55,072 nucleotides of DNA from a virus. The position numbers and the translations under genes were made by a program. The stretch spans positions 1 through 55,072 of the IMG/VR virus record IMGVR_UViG_3300025410_000023; one strand, written 5' to 3'. Under the pieces are notes generated by a model that saw only the letters and a program-made list of their open reading frames with translations, did no database searches and was not told the origin of the DNA. This document shows positions 32,778 to 41,479 of the stretch, one piece after another (the first letter of the stretch is position 1; each line of letters begins with the position of its first letter).

Positions 32778-35456
32778 ATGGCAACATCATCTAACATAGA
32801 AAACAAAACACCTAACAAGCAAAGTAATGCTACCACAGGCACGACTATTAATTCTACGTTAGATGTTAATAATGTTACTTCTGAAAATGTATTAAATCAA
32901 TATAGATCATACACTTACAAATTTACCTTGGCTGGTTTAGATAAAGGAAAAGCAAATGATCCATTGTCATATAGAAATGGAGAGTTGGATTTAGTTATTT
33001 TAAAATCTGGCGGTAAAGGATCTGATTATGCTATGAAAACTACACAAAGTAGTACTTCTACTCCGTATAGTTCTACAACTGTTTCTAACAGTAATGGAAC
33101 ACAGGCTCGAGCCGCACAAGGTATACAGGCAGCACTGGATAATTTTAATCAAAATAGTCCAGGTAGATTTGATATGTATATCGATAATGTAGAGCTAATT
33201 ACAACAATGGCATTTTCGGAAGCAAGTAATACTACATTTGTAACAGGAATATCATTTGATGTATTTGAGCCATACAGTATTAGTGGGTTTATAGAAGCAT
33301 TACATACTGCCGCAGTGGCCGCAGGATATCTAACATATATGGGTGCTTCATTTTTACTAAAAATTGAATTTATAGGATATAATGACAAAGATAATATTCC
33401 TAAACCAGAATTTGTAGAAAAAAGTAGTAGATATATTCCTTTCGTATTTAAAAAAGTAGAAGTTGATGTATCCGAATCTGGTACAAGATATAGATGTCAA
33501 GGAGTGCCGGTTAATCAATTTGCATTAGGAGAATATAATCAATTAAAAGCACCTGTTAAAATGGTTGGAAGAACTGTTAAGGAAGTTTTAGAAAATTTAA
33601 TGACTGTGCGTTCTAAACAACAAGAAAATGAAGACACCATATACAAAAAAGATAATAATCCAACTATTAATAGTGATACATTTGAAATAAAATTTCCCAC
33701 GGTAGATGAAGAAACAGGAGAAATTGATTATAGTAAAGATAATCCAATAGCTGGATACGAAATTACAAAATTATTTAGAAAACGTCAGGTATATTCTTTT
33801 CCAGACCCCGGAACCACTGATAAACCAACTGGTTATAAATTAGATCCTCGTAATAATGCATACACTGACCCAAGATCTACACTTTATAATCAACAGCCGA
33901 CTGTTGAACAAATGACAGCAGACCCGGTTAATTATAAGTATGAACCAAATAATTCCGCTATTACATTTGCCAACGGTGCTAATATTCACGCAATTATTTC
34001 TTCTGTGATCAGAGATAGTGAGTACTTTAGAGAAATAGTATCAAATTTAGGCGACCATATAGATCAAGAAAATATGGTCAGTTTTTGGAAAATTAATACA
34101 AAGATTAAAATAGGAGAGATGGATGCTACATTAGGACGTCCGTCTCAAACAATAACCTATGTTGTTACTCCGTACAAAGTTCATCTAACACAAATTCCTG
34201 GATATATGGGTATGACAGTTGATCCTGCTAAAACTCAACCTCTAGCACTACGAACTTACAATTATATCTATTCTGGAAAAAATACAGATGTATTAAATTT
34301 TAAACTTAATTTTGATACAATGTTCTACGAAGCGTTACCAAAATCATTGGGTAATAATGAAGGAGTTTCTGCAAGAGACAGTGCTGGAAGAACTGAAGAA
34401 AATGATCCTAAGTTGGATATGAGAAGTATACAAAATTCTTTAAATGCAGAATTAGGTATTCCTTTGATAAAATTTACAGATACTGCTAGTAATTTAAATG
34501 CTACAGATGGAAATGCTGGGCCACCTGCTATCGATCCTTGGTCAATTTTGGCTAAAAATGCATTTAGGTCTCTAATTACAAATGCTCAATATAATATGCT
34601 AAAGGGAGATCTTGAAATTATAGGAGATCCTTTTTATCTTGTTACAGGTGGAATTGGTAATTATGATCCAAAAATGTCTCGCAAAGGTGAAACTGTGGAT
34701 GGAGAAGCAGACACAAATTATGGACAAGTGTTAATAAATTTAAATTTTAAAAATCCTATAGATATTAATCCTTTAGATGAAGGAGGAAGATTAAATTTTG
34801 AATCTAAGAAACTTTCTTTTTCAGGAATTTATATGGTTAACCGTGTAAGGTCGGTGTTTAAAGATGGTGTATTTAAACAGCATCTTGAAGTTGCAAGACT
34901 TGTTGGAACTAACAATGACATCAAAGGTCCAGAAGACTCTACAGAAAGCGTATTCACTAAGAGAATAAATCCTTTGACAGTTACAACACCCGATGCTAGT
35001 AAAGCAGTTCCGTTAAACAGACGACAAACATCTTTAATGAATGCTATACAAGGAATCAACAATGCTGTTGCTAGTATTGCTTCTGTGGAAGCAAACGTAG
35101 TAAGTGCAGTTACAGGTGCAGTTGCAGGAGTAGCAAATGCAGTGGGTAGCGTATTAGCTGTTCCGGGGCAAGCATTAGCACAGGCTACACAATCGATAAC
35201 AAATGCACAAAATGGTATAGGTAGTGCGATATCTTTGGTATCTGGAAAATTAGGATTAACTCCACAACAGTTATTAACGCTGTCTCCCAAAGATATTGCA
35301 TCGTTGGCTACTTATTCTAGATTAGTTCCTTCTAATGTAGATATAACAGCAGAGGAAGATCAAGGAGTAATAATGCCGTCTGATATTAACAAGGTAAAAG
35401 ACTTACCTCCGGTATCTCCTAAAACAGTTGCTCCTAATCCGCCAACAGTACAATAA
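32778..35456 (+). CDS. Probable baseplate hub protein (gp27-type position), 892 aa
   Basis: After a low-complexity start (1-40) comes a beta-rich region with RFDMYIDNVELITTM, ISFDVFEPYSISGFIEALHTAAV and FLLKIEFIGYND (about residues 133-200). Further on is DPFYLVTGGIGNYDP (about 618) and FSGIYMVNRVRSVFKDGVFKQHLEVARL (about 680). The last pattern is typical of hub proteins, where a modified tail-tube domain is followed by a 'Y.V..V.H.F..G.F...L...R' strand. The C-terminal 150 residues are Ala/Val-rich and low in complexity. The gene precedes a gp5-like spike gene, as hub and spike genes often do. T4 gp27 has only 391 aa, so the assignment is by motif and position. Confidence 0.6.
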   Translation: MATSSNIENKTPNKQSNATTGTTINSTLDVNNVTSENVLNQYRSYTYKFTLAGLDKGKANDPLSYRNGELDLVILKSGGKGSDYAMKTTQSSTSTPYSSTTVSNSNGTQARAAQGIQAALDNFNQNSPGRFDMYIDNVELITTMAFSEASNTTFVTGISFDVFEPYSISGFIEALHTAAVAAGYLTYMGASFLLKIEFIGYNDKDNIPKPEFVEKSSRYIPFVFKKVEVDVSESGTRYRCQGVPVNQFALGEYNQLKAPVKMVGRTVKEVLENLMTVRSKQQENEDTIYKKDNNPTINSDTFEIKFPTVDEETGEIDYSKDNPIAGYEITKLFRKRQVYSFPDPGTTDKPTGYKLDPRNNAYTDPRSTLYNQQPTVEQMTADPVNYKYEPNNSAITFANGANIHAIISSVIRDSEYFREIVSNLGDHIDQENMVSFWKINTKIKIGEMDATLGRPSQTITYVVTPYKVHLTQIPGYMGMTVDPAKTQPLALRTYNYIYSGKNTDVLNFKLNFDTMFYEALPKSLGNNEGVSARDSAGRTEENDPKLDMRSIQNSLNAELGIPLIKFTDTASNLNATDGNAGPPAIDPWSILAKNAFRSLITNAQYNMLKGDLEIIGDPFYLVTGGIGNYDPKMSRKGETVDGEADTNYGQVLINLNFKNPIDINPLDEGGRLNFESKKLSFSGIYMVNRVRSVFKDGVFKQHLEVARLVGTNNDIKGPEDSTESVFTKRINPLTVTTPDASKAVPLNRRQTSLMNAIQGINNAVASIASVEANVVSAVTGAVAGVANAVGSVLAVPGQALAQATQSITNAQNGIGSAISLVSGKLGLTPQQLLTLSPKDIASLATYSRLVPSNVDITAEEDQGVIMPSDINKVKDLPPVSPKTVAPNPPTVQ

Positions 35457-35475
35457 TTTTATAATGAGGTAATAA

Positions 35476-37551
35476 GTGTTAAAAACAGAATATAGAGGCA
35501 AGGCCAAATTACCATCATCTGGGCCATATCTAGCTGAAATAACCAATCATTTAGATCCTACATATATGGGTGCCCTCGAAGTTGCGCTAACAAAAGGTAT
35601 CCCTGGATCAGTTAGTTTTCAACCAGCAACTTACACAGTACAATATCTTAGTCCATTCTATGGAGTTACATCTATAAGATTTGAAGGAAATGACAGTAGT
35701 AATTTTCAAGATGTGCAAAAATCTTATGGTATGTGGATGGTGCCACCAGATGTAGGTACACGAGTATTGGTTATTTTCTTAGACGGAGATCCTAATCAAG
35801 GATACTGGATAGGATGTGTTCCTGATGCATTTCAAAATCAAATGGTACCTGGTATTGCAGCCAGTAAGATGTCTGCAATGACACAAGAACAGTTAGACAA
35901 ATATGGAACAACCAATGTTCCTGTTGCAGAATTTTTAAAAGGTACACAAAAACTCAATAGTCCATCTATTGATAAAATTCCTAAACCTGTTCATCCTTTT
36001 GCTGATAGATTATTGGCACAGGGGTTGTTATTGGATACAGTTAGGGGTGTTACATCTAGTAGTGCTCGAAGAGAAGTACCTAGTGGTGTATTTGGTATTT
36101 CAACACCGGGTCCATTAGATCCAAACGGCAAAAAAGGAAAAATTGGCTACGAAGGTAATAGACAAGGATTAGTTTCTCGTCTAGGTGGAACTACATTTGT
36201 TATGGATGATGGAGATGTAAACGGCCAAAACGAATTGGTTAGATTAAGGACTAGAACGGGGCATCAACTATTAATGCACAATAGTCAAGATTTGATTTAT
36301 ATTGCAAATGCCGCAGGAACTGCTTGGATTGAACTAACAAGCCAAGGTAAAATAGATATCTATTCCGCTGATGCAATTTCTATTCATAGCGAAAGTGATA
36401 TCAATATGAGAGCTGATCGAGATTTTAATATCGAAGCAGGACGTAATCTTAATATGGTAGCACGTCAAGGAGTGCAATTGGAAAGTGCTTCCGAGCTACA
36501 CATAATTTCTGACGATGATGCATATATACAATCTAGTGGACAAATAAATGTATACGCAAACAATGATGTTGATATTGGATCAGAAAGTGATATTAATATT
36601 AATGGATCTACGTCTGTAAAAATTGGAAGTGCAAATGAAGTACATTTAATTTCAGATGGTATAATGTATCAACAATCTCTAGGAAACTTTAATGTCAATG
36701 CCGGGGGTAGTTATTTTGAAACAGCCGCAGAAATACATATGAATGGACCAACTGCGGCAACTGCTACGACACCTTCAGCACCTGATCAAACATCTGTGTT
36801 AGCAAGGCATACACTACCTAATAGACAATTTGGTACCTGGGGAAATGGTACAAAATTTAAAGCCACAGATCTTGTTACTATACTTCCAAGGGTACCTACA
36901 CACGAACCATACGATCAACACGAAAACATTAATCCAACTCAGTATAGTTCCAGTAATTTAGATTTACAATTATCTGGTGGTCCGTTGTCTCAAATTTCAG
37001 GAGGACTAAAGGCTAGTATATCAGGAGTATATAATAGAAATCCAGCAGTAACAGGTACTCCTCCAACACCTACTGGTAACACGGAACAAGATAACATTGC
37101 GGCATTCCTATGGATGATTAGGGCCTGTGAAGGAACCGCAGAACCTTTAGGATATCAGGCACAATTTCCAAGCACACATTTTGCTATTGATAACCCTGAT
37201 CTTCCTTGCTATCAGTTTAATGATCATCCTGGAACTGTACAAGTTGCTAATGGTCTAAGATCAAGTGCGGCAGGAGCATATCAATTCTTAATATCAACTT
37301 GGAAATCTTGTAAGAAAATTCTTGGATTATCTAATTTTAATCCTGCCAATCAAGATTCTGCTTGCATCTTATTGTTGGCTCAGAATAATTCATTAGACGA
37401 TATCAAAGCAGGTAGATTTACAATTGCTGTTGAGAAAAATAAACGAACCTGGGCAAGTTTACCTGGAGCAAATTATCCAGGGCAAGGCACTAGGAGTGTT
37501 GCATTTACTCAACAAGTTTATAAACAAGCAGGAGGAACACTCGTAGCTTGA
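35476..37551 (+). CDS. 5: gp5-like baseplate spike with C-terminal lambda R-type lytic transglycosylase
   Basis: The 691-aa product starts at GTG (GAGG 9 bases upstream). Residues about 1-115 form a gp5-type OB domain (HLDPTYMGALEVAL...MWMVPPDVGTRVLVIFLDGDPNQGYWIGCVPD). About 235-420 is a repetitive beta-helix needle (IDIYSADAISIHSESDINMRAD, IYVNANNDVDIGSESDI-like repeats). Residues about 540-691 resemble the phage lambda R endolysin (GH104 family): AFLWMIRACEGT with Glu552 at the catalytic position, FNDHPG, SSAAGAYQFLISTWKS, FNPANQDSACILLL and TWASLPGANYPGQ. In T4 the lysozyme domain is of a different family (GH24) and lies between OB domain and needle. The spike pierces the outer membrane and this domain would open peptidoglycan. 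Confidence 0.88.
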   Translation: MLKTEYRGKAKLPSSGPYLAEITNHLDPTYMGALEVALTKGIPGSVSFQPATYTVQYLSPFYGVTSIRFEGNDSSNFQDVQKSYGMWMVPPDVGTRVLVIFLDGDPNQGYWIGCVPDAFQNQMVPGIAASKMSAMTQEQLDKYGTTNVPVAEFLKGTQKLNSPSIDKIPKPVHPFADRLLAQGLLLDTVRGVTSSSARREVPSGVFGISTPGPLDPNGKKGKIGYEGNRQGLVSRLGGTTFVMDDGDVNGQNELVRLRTRTGHQLLMHNSQDLIYIANAAGTAWIELTSQGKIDIYSADAISIHSESDINMRADRDFNIEAGRNLNMVARQGVQLESASELHIISDDDAYIQSSGQINVYANNDVDIGSESDININGSTSVKIGSANEVHLISDGIMYQQSLGNFNVNAGGSYFETAAEIHMNGPTAATATTPSAPDQTSVLARHTLPNRQFGTWGNGTKFKATDLVTILPRVPTHEPYDQHENINPTQYSSSNLDLQLSGGPLSQISGGLKASISGVYNRNPAVTGTPPTPTGNTEQDNIAAFLWMIRACEGTAEPLGYQAQFPSTHFAIDNPDLPCYQFNDHPGTVQVANGLRSSAAGAYQFLISTWKSCKKILGLSNFNPANQDSACILLLAQNNSLDDIKAGRFTIAVEKNKRTWASLPGANYPGQGTRSVAFTQQVYKQAGGTLVA

Positions 37552-37557
37552 TGCTCC

Positions 37558-37565
37558 GATAAATA
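37558..37565 (+). promoter_or_regulatory. Late-promoter-like box directly before gp25
   Basis: GATAAATA (7 of 8 bases) ends 5 bp before the ATG of gene 25. If used, transcription would start at or next to the start codon. No Shine-Dalgarno is present there. Confidence 0.35.
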
Positions 37566-37570
37566 TCACT

Positions 37571-38008
37571 ATGCCTTATAAAAATTTAGAAATTACAAAT
37601 GCCGCAGTGGTATATCAGCAACCTACTCAACAAACTCATTTTTACAAAGGGTTTAGTTCAGTAGACGATACTAATACCGGATCTAGATTATACGATTTAG
37701 ATCTAATCAAACAAGATATTATAAATCAATTTAATACAAAAAAAGGTAGTAGGGTTATGAATCCTACTTTTGGAAGCAGTGTGTGGGATTTGTTAATGGA
37801 ACCGTTAACTGATCAAACACAAGATGCGTTAAGAGCTGATATTACAAAAATTTGTACCAGCGATCCTAGAGTAACTCCTATACAAATGGACCTAACAGAA
37901 TATCCAAACGGATATGTACTTGAATTGACTTTATTGCTTAATGCTACTAATCAATCAACAAGTATGAAACTAACATTTGATCAGAGTATAGGACTAATTA
38001 CACAATAA
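37571..38008 (+). CDS. 25: Baseplate wedge protein gp25
   Basis: The 145-aa product has the gp25-family pattern: DLDLIKQDIINQFNTKKGSRVMNPTFGSSVWDLLMEPLTDQTQDALRADI and a C-terminal hydrophobic strand region. In T4 gp25 (132 aa) joins the inner baseplate wedge core with gp6 and gp53, and gp53 (32474-32776) and gp6 (38058-41477) are indeed near. The N-terminal about 30 residues are an extension compared with T4. Confidence 0.92.
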   Translation: MPYKNLEITNAAVVYQQPTQQTHFYKGFSSVDDTNTGSRLYDLDLIKQDIINQFNTKKGSRVMNPTFGSSVWDLLMEPLTDQTQDALRADITKICTSDPRVTPIQMDLTEYPNGYVLELTLLLNATNQSTSMKLTFDQSIGLITQ

Positions 38009-38028
38009 AGTACCTGGTTTATTTTAAC

Positions 38029-38036
38029 AATAAATA
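38029..38036 (+). promoter_or_regulatory. Late-promoter-like box before gp6
   Basis: AATAAATA (7 of 8 bases) lies 21 bp before the ATG of gene 6 in the 49-bp gap, which otherwise holds no clear Shine-Dalgarno. Confidence 0.35.
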
Positions 38037-38057
38037 TGGTATAAACTAATAAAATAT

Positions 38058-41000
38058 ATGACTATTCCAGCAACCAATTCACAACTACTTGTCGCAGAAG
38101 ATTGGCAAAAAATATACCAATCTTTTCCTAACGCCGAGTTTCAAAGTTATGATTTTGAAACATTAAGAAGAATAATGATTCAATATCTTCAAGAAAATTT
38201 TCCTGAAGATTTTAATGATTACATTGATAGTAGCGAATATATTGCATTAGTTGATCTTATTGCATTTCTTGGACAAAATTTAAGTTTTCGTGTAGATTTA
38301 AATGCACGTGAGAATTTCTTAGAAACAGCGCAACGTCGTGATAGTATTTTAAGATTAGCACAGTTGATTAGTTATATTCCTACACGTAATGTACCTGCTC
38401 AAGGTTTGCTAAAATTAACAGCAGTTTCAACAACTGATAATGTCTATGATTCTACAGGTGTTAATTTAGCTAATACAACAGTATCGTGGGATGATCCTAC
38501 TAATGCAAATTGGTATGAACAAATAGTTAGTGTATTAAATTCATCTATGGAAGGTGGATTTAGTTTTGGAAAGCCGTATAATCGTCAAACAATAAATGGA
38601 ATATTAACCGAGCAATATCGTATTAATAGTAGTAACACAGATATTCCTACATTTGGATTTCAAAAAAATATTAATGGCACATCGATGAATTTTGAAATAA
38701 TTCCATCATCGATGTCTGGTGAAACTTCTATATATGAAGAACCACCTAAGCCTAAAAATACTTTTAGTTTCATTTATCAAAACGATAATCAAGGATCTAG
38801 TAGTGTTAACACTGGATTTTTTGTACAGTTTAAACAAGGACAAACTGGAGTATCTAATTTTTCTATTACAAATCCTGTTGCCAATGAGATTGTTGGTGTT
38901 AATGTTACAAATATAAATGACAACGATGTTTGGCTTTGGCAACTAGACCCTAGCGGTAACTACTCAACCTTGTGGACAAAAGTTCCTGCTGTAACTGGAA
39001 ACAATATTATCTATAATAGTTTGAATGTTTCTGAACGAAACATTTATAGTGTGACTTCTAGAGATCAAGATCAAATTGATTTAAATTTTGCAGATGGTAG
39101 TTTTGGTAATTTGCCACAAGGACAATTTGTTTTATTTTATAGACAAAGTAATGGATTAACCTATACTGTTAAGCCTGAGCAAATGTCGGGGATTGTGATT
39201 ACAGTTCCTTATGTTAATAAATCAGGACAAGCTCATTCGTTGACAATGACATTTGGTTTACAATATACAGTAAGCAATAGTGCTGGAACAGAATCAAATG
39301 CTAGTATACAAAGTAAAGCTCCTCAGGCGTATTATACACAAAACCGTATGGTAACTGCTGAAGATTACAATATTGCTCCGTTGACTTTAGGAAGTAACAT
39401 TCTTAAAGTTAAAAGCATTGCTAGATCCAATAGCGGATTGAGTAGATATTTTGAATTAAGTGATGTGACAGGCAAATATAGTAGCACAAATATTTTTGCA
39501 ACAGATGGTATACTTTATAAAAATACCAACGAACAAAATTTTGAATTTACATTTACAAATAAAAACGAAATATTTTCAGCAATTAAAACATATTTAGAAC
39601 CAGTAGTTGCATCTCCAGCACTTCGTTCTTTTTATCTTGATGAATATATAAGACCGTCTTTGGAGAACTTAAATTTAACCTGGGTACAAGACAATAAAAA
39701 TTCTAATCAAAGTAGCGGACATTTTACAGATTCTATTAGCCCAGTGAGCGTAGGTACATATACTTCTAGTAATTTAAAATATATTAGTGCTGGTGCGCTG
39801 GTTAAGTTTGTATCGCCCGCCGGAAAATACTTTAAACCAAACGGTACAATAGTTAATAATCCAGGTAGCAATACAATAGATTATATTTGGACCAAAGTTT
39901 ATCAGGTAGTCGGTGATGGTTCTAATTCAGGCAGTGGTGCACTTGCTACAGGGGCAGGACCTATTGTTTTAACAGATGTAATTGCGTCCGGTGCAATTCC
40001 TAGTGAAGTTATTCCTACTTTTATTAATTCTTTTACATATACATTTGAAAATGAATTAGTAAGTCTTTGTCTAACACAAAGAAATTTTGGTCTTGCATTT
40101 GATCAAAATACTAGAACTTGGACCATTATTCAAGATACAAATATTGATTTGATAAATCCTTTTAGTCTTGCATTACAAGGTAACAACGATAATTCAAACA
40201 AAGATTCTAGTTGGTTAATTGCTTTTACCTGGACAGGAAATAGTTACAAAGTAAGATATAGACTTACAAATTATATTTTTGAAAGTGAACAACAAACATC
40301 ATTCTTTATTGATCCTAACTCTGTCAATTATGATTATGTCAATAACACAGTAATTAAAGATAAAATCAATGTTCTATCTATTAATTCTTTAAACACCTCT
40401 ACTAGTATAGGATTAGGAAAAGACTACCAATGGCAAATTGATAGTTCTATTGTAGAACCTGATGGATATGTTGAGCCTAAAAAAGTCCAAACAAGTTTTT
40501 ACGATTATAATAGTTCAGGACAAATTCTTGATCCAGATTCATTTAATGTTATTGTTCAACCGCTGACTACGAGCACACAAACTTCATACAGAGATAAATT
40601 TGTTTATTTTCAAACATCGAGTAGTGGAGAAAGATATTCATTGGTTGATAGCGGAGAATTTTTAGCATATCCAACTGAAACAGAAGCTCAGGCAGATGCG
40701 CAAAACTATCCTCCTGCTGACGGGCAGTTATATTATTTTTATGATCCATCAATTAATGTTGTAAAAAGTTATTCAGCATCCGGAGCACTAACTGGAACAC
40801 CTTGGACTTATCGATCTGAATATTTTGCATATCCAGGAAGAAGCGAATTAAAATTCCAATATGTTCATAATAGCGGGGAAGATCGTAGAATTGATCCAAG
40901 CAAGAGCAATATTATTGATGTTTATATGTTAACTGCGGATTATGATACTGCATTTAGAAACTGGTTAATCAATGGCGGAACACAACCACTAGCACCTACA

Positions 41001-41477
41001 AGTGCAACACTTGAACAAAATTATTCTTCTGCTCTTGAGCCAATAAAAACTATCAGCGATGAAATTGTTTTTCAACCTGTTCAATATAAAGTATTATTTG
41101 GCAGTTATGCAGATATAAATTTACAGGCAACTTTTAAAGCGGTTAGAAATTCTTCAAGAACAACTAGTGACAATGATCTTAAGAGCCGAATATTGATAGC
41201 CATTGAAGATTTCTTTGGGCTTCAAAATTGGGAGTTTGGTCAATCATTTTATTTTAGTGAACTAGCAACTTATGTTATGAATGTTATGACCCCTGATATA
41301 ACAAATTTTGTTATAGTTCCTAATTCATCAAATAATTTTGGTAGTTTATACGAGGTTGCTTGTCAAAGCAACGAACTGTTTATCAACGGAGCAACCGTTA
41401 ATGATATAACAATTATTGATGCTATTACAGCATCACAATTAAAAACAACAGCCATAGTTACAACTAGTGGAAGTTAA
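38058..41477 (+). CDS. 6: Baseplate wedge protein gp6
   Basis: The N-terminus has the gp6 pattern: YDFETLRRIMIQYLQENFPEDFNDYIDSSEYIALVDLIAFLGQNLSFRVDLNARENFLETAQRRDSILRLAQLISYIP. The C-terminus has YTVKP...AEDYNIAPLTLGSNILKVKSIARSNSG and, near 990-1100, IKTISDEIVFQPVQYKVLFG...LKSRILIAIEDFFGLQNWEFGQSFYFSELATYVMN, as in gp6/gpJ-type wedge proteins. In T4 gp6 dimers form the inner baseplate ring. At 1139 aa it is much longer than T4 gp6 (660 aa); the extra sequence lies in the middle (about 150-330 and 560-960). It is followed by the giant gene after a 2-bp gap. Confidence 0.9.
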   Translation: MTIPATNSQLLVAEDWQKIYQSFPNAEFQSYDFETLRRIMIQYLQENFPEDFNDYIDSSEYIALVDLIAFLGQNLSFRVDLNARENFLETAQRRDSILRLAQLISYIPTRNVPAQGLLKLTAVSTTDNVYDSTGVNLANTTVSWDDPTNANWYEQIVSVLNSSMEGGFSFGKPYNRQTINGILTEQYRINSSNTDIPTFGFQKNINGTSMNFEIIPSSMSGETSIYEEPPKPKNTFSFIYQNDNQGSSSVNTGFFVQFKQGQTGVSNFSITNPVANEIVGVNVTNINDNDVWLWQLDPSGNYSTLWTKVPAVTGNNIIYNSLNVSERNIYSVTSRDQDQIDLNFADGSFGNLPQGQFVLFYRQSNGLTYTVKPEQMSGIVITVPYVNKSGQAHSLTMTFGLQYTVSNSAGTESNASIQSKAPQAYYTQNRMVTAEDYNIAPLTLGSNILKVKSIARSNSGLSRYFELSDVTGKYSSTNIFATDGILYKNTNEQNFEFTFTNKNEIFSAIKTYLEPVVASPALRSFYLDEYIRPSLENLNLTWVQDNKNSNQSSGHFTDSISPVSVGTYTSSNLKYISAGALVKFVSPAGKYFKPNGTIVNNPGSNTIDYIWTKVYQVVGDGSNSGSGALATGAGPIVLTDVIASGAIPSEVIPTFINSFTYTFENELVSLCLTQRNFGLAFDQNTRTWTIIQDTNIDLINPFSLALQGNNDNSNKDSSWLIAFTWTGNSYKVRYRLTNYIFESEQQTSFFIDPNSVNYDYVNNTVIKDKINVLSINSLNTSTSIGLGKDYQWQIDSSIVEPDGYVEPKKVQTSFYDYNSSGQILDPDSFNVIVQPLTTSTQTSYRDKFVYFQTSSSGERYSLVDSGEFLAYPTETEAQADAQNYPPADGQLYYFYDPSINVVKSYSASGALTGTPWTYRSEYFAYPGRSELKFQYVHNSGEDRRIDPSKSNIIDVYMLTADYDTAFRNWLINGGTQPLAPTSATLEQNYSSALEPIKTISDEIVFQPVQYKVLFGSYADINLQATFKAVRNSSRTTSDNDLKSRILIAIEDFFGLQNWEFGQSFYFSELATYVMNVMTPDITNFVIVPNSSNNFGSLYEVACQSNELFINGATVNDITIIDAITASQLKTTAIVTTSGS

Positions 41478-41479
41478 AA

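Noticed and set aside
35464-35472. ATG at 35464 as start of the gp5-like gene
   Set aside because: It is followed after one codon by TAA; the GTG at 35476 with GAGG upstream opens the gp5 frame.
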